DNA of 64,000 nt from Roseiflexus sp. (GCA_025062325.1 JANXAL010000022.1:1-64000); one strand, 5' to 3'; shown: positions 1 to 9,042, numbered from the stretch's first letter. Numbers and translations: made by a program. Notes: generated by a model from the sequence alone, not told the origin.

Positions 1-240
1 GCGCGCGCGCGCGATCAGTTCGTTGGCAATCCGTTCGTATACCTCATCAAAACGTTCCGCCTGTTCATACAGGTCGTCGAATGCGTGAACGATGACGGAC
101 GACGGCAGCGCGGCCACCGTCGGATGGACAGCAGTGCGCAGATAGAGAACGCGCGTCGTGGAAATGACCTCCCACGCCGCGCGCGTGATCATGCCCGGAT
201 CGCCCGGACCAAGACCTACCAACGTGATCGTCGTGATCAT
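1..240 (-). CDS. MazG/YabN-type protein, N-terminal tetrapyrrole-methylase-like domain (partial)
   Basis: Only the first 80 residues are in the window; the rest lies beyond base 1. The protein opens with TLVGLGPGDPGMIT, the glycine-rich SAM-binding motif of the tetrapyrrole (corrin/porphyrin) methylase fold, followed by an HPTV segment and a stretch around FDDLYEQAERFDEVYERIA that resembles the N-terminal domain of Bacillus YabN. In that family the methylase-like domain is fused to a MazG nucleoside triphosphate pyrophosphohydrolase that hydrolyses NTPs to NMPs. The MazG half cannot be seen, so the fusion is inferred. The ATG overlaps the TGA of the upstream foldase gene (ATGA at 237-240), which suggests translational coupling in a lepA-foldase-mazG run. 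A stand-alone tetrapyrrole methylase is the main alternative. Confidence 0.75.
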   Translation of the reverse strand, partial: MITTITLVGLGPGDPGMITRAAWEVISTTRVLYLRTAVHPTVAALPSSVIVHAFDDLYEQAERFDEVYERIANELIARAR

Positions 241-1250
241 GGCGTCGGAGTCGGCAACGGCGCAATTGTCGGCAGCGGCGCAAGCGTCGGCGTTGGGAAG
301 ACCGGCTCGACCAGACGCTGCTCCTGAATAGCTTTCTGTCGTTCGCTCTGCAACAGGCTTCTGACGGCATTCTGCTGCTCGATGGGCAGTTCCTGCGCAA
401 CGCGCTGTTCGATAATCGCTGGCGCTTTGGCAGGATCGAGCGCAGGCGCCTGCCCGCGCGAGACCAGACGGATCACATGCCAGCCGAATTGGGTCTGCAC
501 CGGTGTTTTCGTGATCTCGCCCGGCTGCAGGTCCTCGAACATGGCTTTGTCAAATTCGGGAACAAACTGTCCGCGCTGAACATTCTCGTAGACGCCGCCA
601 TTCTGCGCCGAGCCCGGGTCCTGCGACAGCTCCTTCGCCAGATTGGCGAACGACTCGCCTTTGTCAAGACGTTCGATCACCCGTTTTGCCTCTTCTTCCG
701 TCGCCACCAGAATATGCGCCACCGTTGCCACATCGACCATACGCTGCGTATCCGCCATCACTTCGTCGGAGATACGCTTGCGAATGTCCGCCTCGGAGAC
801 GAGAGTTGCGCCAAGTTTCTGGCGCGCTAGAAAGTAGGTCACGAACAGGCGAAATTCCGGCGACGACTCGCCTGGCAGACCGAGTTGCTCCTGGATGGCC
901 TGTTCGAGCGACATATTGCTCCCCATCTGGATTTGCTGGCGAAAGCGTTCGATCTGTTCATTCACCTCGGCGTCGCTAACGGTAATGCCGCGCTGCCGCG
1001 CCAGACTGAGGGTCAACTGCTGATCGATGAATTGCGACACCAGTTCTTGTTCGATGTCGAGGCGCGAGGGTAACGACAAACCCTGCGCCGCCTGCTGCTG
1101 AAATCCTTTCTCTATGCGACTGATGCGTTGGTCGAGGTCCTGGCGCGTAAGGACCACGTTATCGACCCTGGCGACGATCTGCATTCCGGCGCCGCACGCA
1201 GCAAGCGTCAGCGCGACCAGAATGGCGACAATGGCATGTTTGAGATTCAC
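237..1250 (-). CDS. PrsA/SurA-like peptidyl-prolyl isomerase lipoprotein (parvulin type)
   Basis: A 337-residue extracytoplasmic folding factor. The chosen start is GTG at 1250, with an AAGGA-type ribosome site just upstream; it gives a clean lipoprotein signal peptide ending in the lipobox LAAC. The longer frame upstream has no such logic. The mature part begins with a SurA-N-like helical chaperone region (DNVVLTRQDL and a long run of Gln-rich helices), then a parvulin domain with AHILVATEEEA, GGVYENVQRGQFVPEF and FGWHVIRL. Parvulins catalyse cis-trans isomerisation of Xaa-Pro bonds in secreted proteins. The C-terminus is a Pro/Thr-rich tail (PTPTLAPLP). It follows lepA by about 140 bp and overlaps the mazG-like gene by 4 bp. 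Confidence 0.9.
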   Translation of the reverse strand: MNLKHAIVAILVALTLAACGAGMQIVARVDNVVLTRQDLDQRISRIEKGFQQQAAQGLSLPSRLDIEQELVSQFIDQQLTLSLARQRGITVSDAEVNEQIERFRQQIQMGSNMSLEQAIQEQLGLPGESSPEFRLFVTYFLARQKLGATLVSEADIRKRISDEVMADTQRMVDVATVAHILVATEEEAKRVIERLDKGESFANLAKELSQDPGSAQNGGVYENVQRGQFVPEFDKAMFEDLQPGEITKTPVQTQFGWHVIRLVSRGQAPALDPAKAPAIIEQRVAQELPIEQQNAVRSLLQSERQKAIQEQRLVEPVFPTPTLAPLPTIAPLPTPTP

Positions 1251-1303
1251 GAGAGGTCCTTTCCACGAATGGTTGCCTTGCCGGAGAAGCATATTAGGCT
1301 CCG

Positions 1304-1387
1304 TAGCGCCGCTGCATTGCAACGGCGCTACGGGACATTGCCGCGACCTTGCGGGGCGTTGCCGTGCCCCTACGGGGCAATGCAACG
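1304..1387 (-). terminator. Two hairpins between lepA and the foldase gene
   Basis: Directly downstream of the lepA stop is a nested hairpin at 1357-1387 (outer arms CGTTGC/GCAACG, inner arms TGCCCC/GGGGCA). A second perfect 8-bp stem, TAGCGCCG/CGGCGCTA, lies at 1304-1330. Neither is followed by a T-run in the minus direction, so they may be weak terminators or RNA-processing/stability signals. Confidence 0.5.
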
Positions 1388-1390
1388 GCG

Positions 1391-3202
1391 TTACGACTCA
1401 TTAGCATTCAACGAGAGCACCGCCATGAATGCTTCCTGCGGGATCTCGACGCTGCCGACCATCTTCATGCGCTTCTTGCCTTCTTTTTGCTTTTCGAGCA
1501 GTTTGCGCTTGCGCGTCACATCGCCGCCATAGCACTTGGCGAGCACATCCTTACGCAGCGCCCGGATAGTTTCGCGGGCGATCACCTTGCTGCCAATCGC
1601 CGCCTGAATGGGCACCTCAAACAACTGGCGCGGAATCAGTTTGCGCAGTCGCTCGACCAGCGCCCGCCCCTGCGCATAGGCGGCATCGCGATGTACAATG
1701 AGCGAAAGTGCGTCAACCGGCTGACCATTTACCAGAATGTCCAGTTTTACCAGATCGGCAGGCTGATACCCGACAAGCGTGTAGTCGAGCGACGCATATC
1801 CCTGCGTGCGCGACTTGAGCTGATCGTAGAAATCAACCACGATCTCGGAGAGCGGGATTTTGTACTTTAGCGCCACACGTTGCGGATCGAGATGTTCCAT
1901 CGACTCGAAGACGCCGCGTTTGCTGGTGACTAACTCCATAATCGAGCCAATATAGCGTGTCGGCGTGATGATTGTAATGAGCATAATCGGCTCTTCGATC
2001 GCCTCGATCCGCCCCGCGTCCGGCATATCCGCCGGATTGTCCACCGTGATCACGTCGCCGTTCGAAAGCAACACCTGATACTCGACGCTTGGCGCGGTGA
2101 TCAGCAGGTCAAGACCATATTCACGCTCGAGACGTTCGCGCACAATCTCCATATGGAGCAGGCCCAGGAAACCGCAGCGGAAGCCGAAACCGAGCGCTGC
2201 CGATTTTTCGGGCACAAACGACAACGCTGCGTCGTTGAGCTTCAATTTTTCGAGCGCGTCGCGCAGATCGGTGTAGGCATTCGTATCGACCGGATAGAGA
2301 CCGGCGAAGACCATCGGCTTGGCGGGGCGGTAGCCGGGAAGCGCAATCTCGGCTGGCATGTCGGCAAGCGTGATAGTATCACCCACCTGACACTCGCCGA
2401 TCTGCTTGAGACCGGTGGCAACATAGCCGACCTCACCGGTTTCGAGGATGTCAAGCGGCGTCATCTGCGGACGAAACGTCCCCACTTCGAGCGCCTCCGC
2501 CTCAGCGCCGGTGCCGAGCATGCGCAATCGTGCGCCAAGAGGAAGCGACCCATCAACGATGCGCACATAGGCAATGACTCCCTTGTACGGGTCGTAATGA
2601 CTATCGAAGATCAATGCGCGCAGCGGCCGGTCGCGCTGACCATGCGGCGGCGGAATACGCTCGACAATCGCTTCAAGCAGTTCGTCAATGCCAATCCCAT
2701 GCTTGGCGGAGACGCGCAGTACATCCTCGGCAGGCAAACCCAGCACCTGCTCAATCTCCATCGCTACGTGATCCGGGTCGGCGCCGGGCAGATCAATCTT
2801 GTTGATCACCGGAATGATCGTCAGGTCGTTCTCCAGCGCCAGATAGACGTTCGCCAGGGTCTGCGCCTCGATGCCCTGCGATGCGTCGACTACTAGAATA
2901 GCGCCCTCGCCCGCAGCGAGCGCGCGCCCGACCTCGAAACCAAAATCAACATGCCCGGGCGTGTCGATCAGGTTGAACTGGTACGTCTGACCGTCGCGCG
3001 CAGTGTAGTACATGCGCACAGCTTTGCTCTTGATCGTGATGCCGCGCTCGCGCTCGAGATCCATGGCGTCGAGCACCTGTTCGCGGCGTTCACGCTCGCT
3101 GATCGTCCCTGTCATTTCGAGCAGACGGTCGGACAGGGTGGTTTTGCCATGGTCGATATGGGCGATAATTGAGAAATTTCGGATACGCTGCTGATCGGCC
3201 AT
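1391..3202 (-). CDS. lepA: Elongation factor 4 (LepA) ribosome-associated GTPase
   Basis: A 603-residue translational GTPase that binds the ribosome and can back-translocate it. G-domain motifs are intact: AHIDHGKT at 14-21, DTPGH at 80-84 and NKID at 134-137, followed by EF-G-like domains II, III and V and the LepA-specific C-terminal domain. Length and order match the family. Two in-frame ATGs lie at 3208 and 3202. The second is preferred because a GGGAAG ribosome site is 6 nt upstream of it but touches the first. A consensus promoter (TTGCGA, 17 bp, TATACT) lies upstream. It is the first gene of a minus-strand run with the foldase and mazG-like genes. Confidence 0.97.
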   Translation of the reverse strand: MADQQRIRNFSIIAHIDHGKTTLSDRLLEMTGTISERERREQVLDAMDLERERGITIKSKAVRMYYTARDGQTYQFNLIDTPGHVDFGFEVGRALAAGEGAILVVDASQGIEAQTLANVYLALENDLTIIPVINKIDLPGADPDHVAMEIEQVLGLPAEDVLRVSAKHGIGIDELLEAIVERIPPPHGQRDRPLRALIFDSHYDPYKGVIAYVRIVDGSLPLGARLRMLGTGAEAEALEVGTFRPQMTPLDILETGEVGYVATGLKQIGECQVGDTITLADMPAEIALPGYRPAKPMVFAGLYPVDTNAYTDLRDALEKLKLNDAALSFVPEKSAALGFGFRCGFLGLLHMEIVRERLEREYGLDLLITAPSVEYQVLLSNGDVITVDNPADMPDAGRIEAIEEPIMLITIITPTRYIGSIMELVTSKRGVFESMEHLDPQRVALKYKIPLSEIVVDFYDQLKSRTQGYASLDYTLVGYQPADLVKLDILVNGQPVDALSLIVHRDAAYAQGRALVERLRKLIPRQLFEVPIQAAIGSKVIARETIRALRKDVLAKCYGGDVTRKRKLLEKQKEGKKRMKMVGSVEIPQEAFMAVLSLNANES

Positions 3203-3247
3203 GCTCATCTTCCCGGAGACGCTGCGCTATCGCTCCAACGAGATGGA

Positions 3248-3276
3248 AGTATAGCAGATGCTGTGCTCTGTCGCAA
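3248..3276 (-). promoter_or_regulatory. Sigma-70-type promoter for lepA
   Basis: On the minus strand, TTGCGA (3271-3276) and TATACT (3248-3253) are separated by exactly 17 bp. Transcription would start near 3241, about 38 nt before the lepA start. The promoter is back-to-back with the plus-strand promoter at 3283-3311. Confidence 0.7.
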
Positions 3277-3282
3277 CGAAAG

Positions 3283-3311
3283 TTGACAGACGCTGTCATC
3301 ACCGGGATAAT
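3283..3311 (+). promoter_or_regulatory. Sigma-70-type promoter, probably leaderless, for the 3320 membrane-protein gene
   Basis: A perfect TTGACA (3283-3288), a 17-bp spacer and GATAAT (3306-3311). Only 8 bases separate the -10 box from the ATG at 3320, so transcription should start at or next to the start codon, with no room for a ribosome-binding site. Confidence 0.7.
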
Positions 3312-3319
3312 CGGCGCTG

Positions 3320-5707
3320 ATGCGTATCTCAACTTCCATTGCGCTTGCTGGCGAGGAAGCGGCGCTGCTGCTGACGACGCTGCGCGATGGCGCGCTCTGG
3401 CGCACGCTTGCGCTCTTCGCGCTGCTGCTGACGCTTGCAGCGCAACTGCCGCTACACTCCGCCATCGATGTCGGGCGCGAGGATGGCGTCGGCAGCGATC
3501 TGCCGCTGGTGCGCGGGATGTTTCCGGTTGAAGAGTCGCCCTACGGCCTGTTTCGCTGGACGACCGAACACGCCATTGTACGTCTTCCAGGCATCGGGCA
3601 GCGTCCACTGGCATTGACCGTTCGCGTACTGGCAGTGAACGATGAAGTCGCAACCCGCGGTGCACGCGAACTGGAATTCTGGTCGTCCGGTCAACGCCTG
3701 GCATCCCTGCCCGTGCGTCAATCCGGCGCGATCTACCGTTTGCTGATCCCGCCCCCCGCTGATTGGTCCGGCGATCACCAGATCGAAATCCGCAGCGCCA
3801 CCATCACGCCCACCGGGGATCGGCGCGCAGTCGGCACGCCATTGACGACCATCGCGCTCTCCGCCGGAACAGGACCAGCGCTGCCGCCATGGCGCTCGAC
3901 GCTCATCTGGATCGGCGCGGGTCTGGCGCTGTGGGTGACATTGCGACGGGCAGGATTTGGGCAGGGCGTCGCTCAGGCGATTATGCTCCCGCTGATGGCG
4001 CTGGCTGCAACCGGCGCCTGGCTCGATCCGCCGCGCTTTGCATTCGGCGCCGCACCCGCTCTTGTTGCCCTGACAATTGGATGGGCGCTGGTGGTGATGC
4101 TGTGCGCCGCACCGGAGACGCTGCGGCGCACCGGCCTGGCGCTGGCGGCGATCACGGCGGCAGCGTGGCTGGCTGACTGGCGCGGACCAGTAATCGACCT
4201 CGGACGGGCGACAGTGCATTTGCGCGCGGTTGCCGGACTAGCGGCGCTGACATTCCTGGCTGCCGCTGCCACTCGTCCGGCGCTGGCAGGGATTGCGGCG
4301 CGCCTGGGTATCGCGGTCCCGGCGGCGCACTGGCGCTGGCTGCTGCTGATCGTTGTGATCGTCTTTGCGACGCGCTACGGCGGGAAAATCTACCCCGATT
4401 CGATGCCTGGCGATATCGGATTCCATGCCAATCGTTTCGCCGATGCCGCATTCGGCAGGATATTGCTGGTATCGCGCAATCGCGGTGTCGATTTTCCGTA
4501 CCCGCCTGCTTTCTACCTCATCCTGGCGCCATTTACGCTGCTCGACATAGAGCGGCGCGCGGTGCTCCACCTCGGCGCAGCGCTGCTCGACGCCTTCAGT
4601 CCGCTCCTGGTCTACACACTGGCGACAGCGCTGCAGCGGGGATATGCTGACGCTTCATCACGCCTCGCGGCTAGCCGTTCATTCCCGGCGCCGCTGGTCG
4701 CAGCGGCGCTCTATGGGCTGACGCCAGCCGGATACCTGACGACCTGGTGGAACTTCAGCACCCATATCTTTACGCAATTCGCGCATCTGCTGATGATCAC
4801 CATCCTGGTCGTAACATGGCAGTCGCTCCAGCATTTCTCAAAGGGACTGACGCAAAAACGCAACGGTACAAAGCCTCGCAATCACTGTTGCACACCATTT
4901 CGCCCTCGCGCCTTTACGTCAACTTTTCTGGGAAATCCTCCGGACGCCGCCTCAGAAGACGCGGCATCGGCGCATTCCCCCCCTGTCTGTCCACCACGGC
5001 GCACCCGCCTGTTCATGGCGCTGGTTACGGTGCAACTCTTCGTCTACCTGGGGCATTTTGGCTTCTGGATAAACACATCGTTGCTGGGAGGCTTCGGGCT
5101 TGCAACGCTCATTGTCCTAGCGCTGCAGCGTCGGCTCGGCGCGCTCCAGGCGCTTGCATGCTACGGCGCTGCCTTCGCAACGGCGCAGACCGTCGCCGTG
5201 CTCTTCTTCTACAGCGCTTACACGGGCATGTTTGTCCAACAACTGACAGCCACAATGACTGGCGGGCTCACCGGACTGGCAGGGCGCGCACCAACGCCGG
5301 TCGAGGCGTTGTGGCGCACGTTGTGGGACGCAGGATTCCGGCAACACTACGGTTTCTTTCCGCTGGCGCTGCTCCCGGCGGGCATCGTCTGGCTAGTGAA
5401 CGGCGCCGCGGCGCGATCTGGCTATCATCGCGCACCTGCCGCCATTCTAGCGACGGGAACGATTGTTGTCGCCTGCGGATTTGCGGTGTTGCCCTTCCTC
5501 AGCGGATCAACCCTCGCAACGCGCTGGTTGATGTTCTCCGCCTGGCTGGCGGCAATTGGCGCGGCTGTCGGCGCAGCGGCGCTCTGGCGACGGGGATGGG
5601 CCGGACGCATCACGGTACTGGTTGCAGGGGGATATGTCGTCTGGGTAACCGCCGGTATGTGGCTGGCGGCGCTTCTGTGGCGCATTCGCCCGCCGGAGCC
5701 GTTTTAG
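3320..5707 (+). CDS. Large multi-pass membrane protein (glycosyltransferase-C-like topology)
   Basis: A 795-residue protein, not assignable to a named function. An N-terminal transmembrane helix (about residues 27-45) is followed by an extracytoplasmic beta-rich domain (about 50-190), then ten or more hydrophobic helices with short loops. The layout is shared with the 728-residue product at 47065-49251, so the two look like paralogues; the topology recalls GT-C glycosyltransferases or polysaccharide membrane proteins, but no catalytic motif is certain. Residues about 507-565 (bases 4838-5010) form a polar, low-complexity loop between helices, unlike the rest of the protein and probably inserted DNA read in frame. 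The gene appears to be transcribed leaderless from the promoter at 3283-3311. Confidence 0.85.
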   Translation: MRISTSIALAGEEAALLLTTLRDGALWRTLALFALLLTLAAQLPLHSAIDVGREDGVGSDLPLVRGMFPVEESPYGLFRWTTEHAIVRLPGIGQRPLALTVRVLAVNDEVATRGARELEFWSSGQRLASLPVRQSGAIYRLLIPPPADWSGDHQIEIRSATITPTGDRRAVGTPLTTIALSAGTGPALPPWRSTLIWIGAGLALWVTLRRAGFGQGVAQAIMLPLMALAATGAWLDPPRFAFGAAPALVALTIGWALVVMLCAAPETLRRTGLALAAITAAAWLADWRGPVIDLGRATVHLRAVAGLAALTFLAAAATRPALAGIAARLGIAVPAAHWRWLLLIVVIVFATRYGGKIYPDSMPGDIGFHANRFADAAFGRILLVSRNRGVDFPYPPAFYLILAPFTLLDIERRAVLHLGAALLDAFSPLLVYTLATALQRGYADASSRLAASRSFPAPLVAAALYGLTPAGYLTTWWNFSTHIFTQFAHLLMITILVVTWQSLQHFSKGLTQKRNGTKPRNHCCTPFRPRAFTSTFLGNPPDAASEDAASAHSPPVCPPRRTRLFMALVTVQLFVYLGHFGFWINTSLLGGFGLATLIVLALQRRLGALQALACYGAAFATAQTVAVLFFYSAYTGMFVQQLTATMTGGLTGLAGRAPTPVEALWRTLWDAGFRQHYGFFPLALLPAGIVWLVNGAAARSGYHRAPAAILATGTIVVACGFAVLPFLSGSTLATRWLMFSAWLAAIGAAVGAAALWRRGWAGRITVLVAGGYVVWVTAGMWLAALLWRIRPPEPF

Positions 5708-6050
5708 CGCATGTCTTGCGGCGCGCTCACTAAACCACGTCCGGAGCCCAGCTCTTCACGGGACGCGGATGCACGCGGATACAGACGGATTGAGACGGAT
5801 TTGTGCGGATGAGCGCGTTTTCACTTGAACTGCCTGTCGTAGATGCTGGGCGCTGGCTTCGACAGGCTCAGCCAATGCCGGCCGCGAAATGGTCAATGTG
5901 GACAAGATTGTTCGATGTCTGGTTGATCGCTCGATAAGAAAAAGCGCCAGCACCAAAACCGGATCGTTGAAGTGATGGTATACTGAATAGGAGAACTCCG
6001 CACTGCTTCTCTGAACGCCGGAACGATCAGCAGCGACAAAGGGGACGCGC
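5708..6050. other. Gene-free 343-bp region with phased repeats and a candidate -10 box
   Basis: No coding signal is seen here. It holds a five-unit 10-bp repeat (5761-5810), a dispersed-repeat motif GCTTCGACAGGCTCAGCC (5856-5873), an extended -10 candidate TGGTATACT (TATACT at 5979-5984) with no good -35 box, and an AAAGGGGA-type ribosome site before the ATG at 6051. Confidence 0.6.
5761..5810. repeat. Five 10-bp-phased GGAT repeats
   Basis: Five consecutive 10-bp units each end in CGGAT (GCGGAT or ACGGAT). The spacing is exactly one helical turn, so all the cores face the same side of the helix. Confidence 0.75.
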
Positions 6051-8108
6051 ATGAAACGGATTGTGAGCATCAGTCTTGGTTCGGCACGACGCGACTACCG
6101 ATTCGTCACCACCGTCCTTGGGCAGCAGATCGAAGTGCGGCGCATTGGCACGAACGGTGACACGGCGCTTGCCGCGTCACTGGTGCGCGACTTCGATGGC
6201 AAAGTGGACGCGATCGGTCTGGGAGGGTTGACACCGGTATTCCACGTCGGTGCAGCACGCTACCCCCACCATGAGGCGCTCACGATTGCGCGTCAGGCGC
6301 GCCGCACGCCGGTCGTTGCCGGCAACCTGATCAAGCAGACTCTTGACCGCTGGTGCGTGCAGCAGGCGAACCAGGCGCAGCGCGGCATGTTCAACTACCG
6401 CCGCATCCTGGTGACCAGCGGCATTGACCGGTACGCCCTAGCACAAGCGCTGGCGCAGTACGATGCAGAGCTGCGCTTCGCCGATCCGGTCGTTCATAGC
6501 GGCTTGCCGTTCTTGCCGATGCCGCGTTCTATTTCCCAACTCGACCTGTATGCCGCGACGATCCTGCCAATAGCGGCGCTTCTGCCGTACCGTGTGCTGC
6601 ACCCAGTGGCGCTGGGAAGCGAAGGGCACGATGCACGCGCCGAAAAGCACTTCGCCTGGGCGGACGTGATCGCTGGCGACTTCGCCTACATTCGGCGCTT
6701 CGCCCCGCATGATCTGAAGAACAAGGTGATCGTCACCGATGACCCATCGCCTGAAGAGATCGAAGACCTGCGCGCACGCGGCGTGCGCACCCTGGTCACT
6801 CTCTCGCCGCGCTTGGAGAGCGCCGATCCAACGCGCCGCCCCTTCGTGTCCGCCGATGTGCTCGAAGCAATCGTTGTGGCCATCCTGGAGTCGGGTCCGA
6901 CCCCGACTGAGGGCGATATTATCAATTTCATCGACGATGCGGATTGGGGACCAGAGGTGATCACGTTGAGCGACGAGGCAGAGAAGCCGCGGTTCGCATT
7001 CGTGATCCATCCCCTATCGCCAAAGCATATCGCCAATCATCCGCGGTTCCGCTTCACGCGCTACCTGCCGGAGCGCCTCGTCGAGCGGGTGGCGGCGCAC
7101 TTCCCGCCGATATACCTCTCGAAGATCCGCGGCATCCGCTCGAAAGCGACCGGCGAGGAAATCGAAGGCTTGCTGTTCACGCTGGGCGCCACGCCACGCG
7201 AATTGATGCGCCGTGATACATCGTTCACCTATCGCCGTCTGATCAAATGCGCTCGTATGGCGGAACGCATGGGCGCGAAGATCATGGGGCTTGGCGCATT
7301 TACCTCGGTGGTTGGCGATGCAGGCATTACCGTCGCGCAAAAGAGCGAGATCGGCATTACGTCAGGCAACTCGCTGACCGTGGCGGCGACGCTCGAAGCC
7401 GCCAAGCAGGCGGTCATCAAGATGGGGGCGACTGACCTGACGCGCGGCAAGGCGATGGTCGTCGGCGCCACCGGTTCGATTGGCTCAGTCTGTGCCCGCC
7501 TGCTGGCGCAGGCGATCGGCGATGTTGTGCTGGTTGCGCCGCGGGTCGAACGTTTGCTGGCGCTCAAGAAGCAGATCGAGGCGGAAACGCCTGGCGCGCG
7601 GGTGACGGCGGCGACCAGCGCTGATGCATATCTGGCGGAATGTGATCTGATTGTCACCACGACGTCGGCCCTGACCGGTCGCGTGATCAATGTCGATAAA
7701 CTCAAGCCTGGCGCCGTTGTGTGCGATGTGGCGCGTCCGCCCGACGTCAGGAAAGAGGACGCCGCCCGTCGCCCCGATGTGCTGGTGATCGAGTCAGGCG
7801 AGATCCTGCTTCCCGGTGAGCCTGATTTCGGCTTCGACATTGGATTGCCGCCGGGCACAGCGTATGCCTGCCTTGCTGAGACGGCGCTGCTGACGATGGA
7901 GCACATGTACGGCGATTACACCCTTGGCCGGAATATCGACATCGAGAAGGTCAAGGAGATGTACCGTCTGATGAAGAAGCATGGGCTTCAGCTCGCCGGT
8001 TTGCGCTCGTTCGATGAGTATGTCACCGATGAGATGATTGCGGAAAAACGGCGCCTGGCAGACGAGCGGCGCCGCCAACTGGGGATGCCGGTCACCGCAA
8101 CGACGTGA
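6051..8108 (+). CDS. Fusion protein with C-terminal acyl-ACP-reductase-like dehydrogenase domain
   Basis: A 685-residue protein in two parts. The N-terminal half (about 1-330) is an unrecognised alpha/beta region containing GLGGLTPVF and a shikimate/quinate-dehydrogenase-like feel. The C-terminal half (about 340-640) resembles the cyanobacterial long-chain acyl-ACP reductase: LGAFTSVVGDAGITVA, SGNSLTVAATLEAAKQA, a Rossmann motif GATGSIG at 472-478, and ACLAETALL, in which Cys607 lines up with the acyl-thioester-forming Cys294 of the Synechococcus enzyme. That enzyme reduces acyl-ACP to aldehyde with NADPH. Substrate here is unknown; wax-ester or aldehyde metabolism is one possibility, a redundant redox role another. 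The Nudix gene follows after 3 bases, so the two are probably co-transcribed. Confidence 0.85.
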   Translation: MKRIVSISLGSARRDYRFVTTVLGQQIEVRRIGTNGDTALAASLVRDFDGKVDAIGLGGLTPVFHVGAARYPHHEALTIARQARRTPVVAGNLIKQTLDRWCVQQANQAQRGMFNYRRILVTSGIDRYALAQALAQYDAELRFADPVVHSGLPFLPMPRSISQLDLYAATILPIAALLPYRVLHPVALGSEGHDARAEKHFAWADVIAGDFAYIRRFAPHDLKNKVIVTDDPSPEEIEDLRARGVRTLVTLSPRLESADPTRRPFVSADVLEAIVVAILESGPTPTEGDIINFIDDADWGPEVITLSDEAEKPRFAFVIHPLSPKHIANHPRFRFTRYLPERLVERVAAHFPPIYLSKIRGIRSKATGEEIEGLLFTLGATPRELMRRDTSFTYRRLIKCARMAERMGAKIMGLGAFTSVVGDAGITVAQKSEIGITSGNSLTVAATLEAAKQAVIKMGATDLTRGKAMVVGATGSIGSVCARLLAQAIGDVVLVAPRVERLLALKKQIEAETPGARVTAATSADAYLAECDLIVTTTSALTGRVINVDKLKPGAVVCDVARPPDVRKEDAARRPDVLVIESGEILLPGEPDFGFDIGLPPGTAYACLAETALLTMEHMYGDYTLGRNIDIEKVKEMYRLMKKHGLQLAGLRSFDEYVTDEMIAEKRRLADERRRQLGMPVTATT

Positions 8109-8111
8109 ACC

Positions 8112-8702
8112 ATGCCGCTGACACCTGTCGTTGAGGCTGAGATCGCTGCGCTTGCGGCGCGCTACGGCGCTCCGCGGCGTGTCACTGTCAGGCTCGATGG
8201 CCATCCCTTCAAGCCGGTCATACAATCTGACCGTTATGGTGAGGTTTGCATGGTTGTGCGGCGGCGCAACGGGCGCTTGCTTACGGCGATCAAGACGTTC
8301 TATCCCGCCGGGTGCTTCCGCTTGCTGACCGGCGGCGTGGCGCACGGCGAGACGATCGAGGCGGCGCTGCGCCGCGAAGTGGAAGAGGAAACCGGCTTGC
8401 AGACCATTATCCGGCGTTTCCTAGCAGTCATCGAATATCAACCGTACGCATTTGCTACGTTTGCCTTTCTGCTCGATGAGTGCGGTGGCGAACTCGGATC
8501 GCGCGATGCGCACGAGCGGTTGGGCGCATTTCGCGAGGTTGATGTGAGCGAATTGCCGGTGCTGGCAGCAGCGCTGGAAGCCGCTCCGGATCAGTTTGAC
8601 GATGAAATTAGAGGAAGCTGGCGTGATTGGGGACGCTTTCGCGCTATCACCCACCGGGTGGTGCATGAGGTCTTGATCAATGGCGCAGCGGATGAGAGAT
8701 GA
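8112..8702 (+). CDS. Nudix hydrolase
   Basis: A 196-residue enzyme with a complete Nudix box at residues 74-96: Gly74, five residues, Glu80, seven residues, then REVEEETGL at 88-96. This loop binds the divalent metals used to hydrolyse a nucleoside diphosphate linked to another group. The flanking beta-strands (EVCMVVRRRNG, FATFAFLLDE) fit the fold. The substrate cannot be read from the sequence. The start lies 3 bases after the stop of the reductase fusion gene and the end overlaps the next small gene by 23 bases, so all three appear to be one transcription unit. Nudix enzymes often clean up cofactor derivatives, which would suit a partner of an NADPH-dependent reductase, but this is inference. 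Confidence 0.92.
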   Translation: MPLTPVVEAEIAALAARYGAPRRVTVRLDGHPFKPVIQSDRYGEVCMVVRRRNGRLLTAIKTFYPAGCFRLLTGGVAHGETIEAALRREVEEETGLQTIIRRFLAVIEYQPYAFATFAFLLDECGGELGSRDAHERLGAFREVDVSELPVLAAALEAAPDQFDDEIRGSWRDWGRFRAITHRVVHEVLINGAADER

Positions 8703-9042
8703 GACGGCGTTTGAGGCACAGCGCGCCTGGATGCGCCGCGTAGCGCTGAGCCTGGTGTTTGCCGCTGCGGTCGGGCTGCTCGTCTTTATCGTGGCGCGCG
8801 GCATTTCCGGGGCGCTGTTGTTTGTTGAACATCAGGAACTGCTCCGTTCGGCGGCAGCGGCAGTGCGCACCGGCATCGAAGGATTACCGACCGCCGATCT
8901 GCGCACGGCGCGATTGCGCGCAGAGCGGAGTATGGATCTGCACACCCAGATCGGGTTGCTCTGTGCGTTCGCCGCTGCAGCGCTCACAGCGGTCGGCAGC
9001 TACCTGTGGCTCGAACAGCGTGCAGCAAGGAACGACCAGTGA
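8680..9042 (+). CDS. Small membrane protein with two transmembrane helices
   Basis: A 120-residue protein of unknown function. Two hydrophobic helices are seen (about residues 20-42 and 90-110), separated by a polar segment (about 45-88) rich in Ala, Arg and Glu that would lie on one side of the membrane. The start at 8680 has GAGG 9 nt upstream and overlaps the end of the Nudix gene; a later ATG at 8692 has no ribosome site. The overlap and orientation suggest co-expression with the Nudix and reductase-fusion genes. No family is recognised. Confidence 0.7.
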   Translation: MAQRMRDETAFEAQRAWMRRVALSLVFAAAVGLLVFIVARGISGALLFVEHQELLRSAAAAVRTGIEGLPTADLRTARLRAERSMDLHTQIGLLCAFAAAALTAVGSYLWLEQRAARNDQ

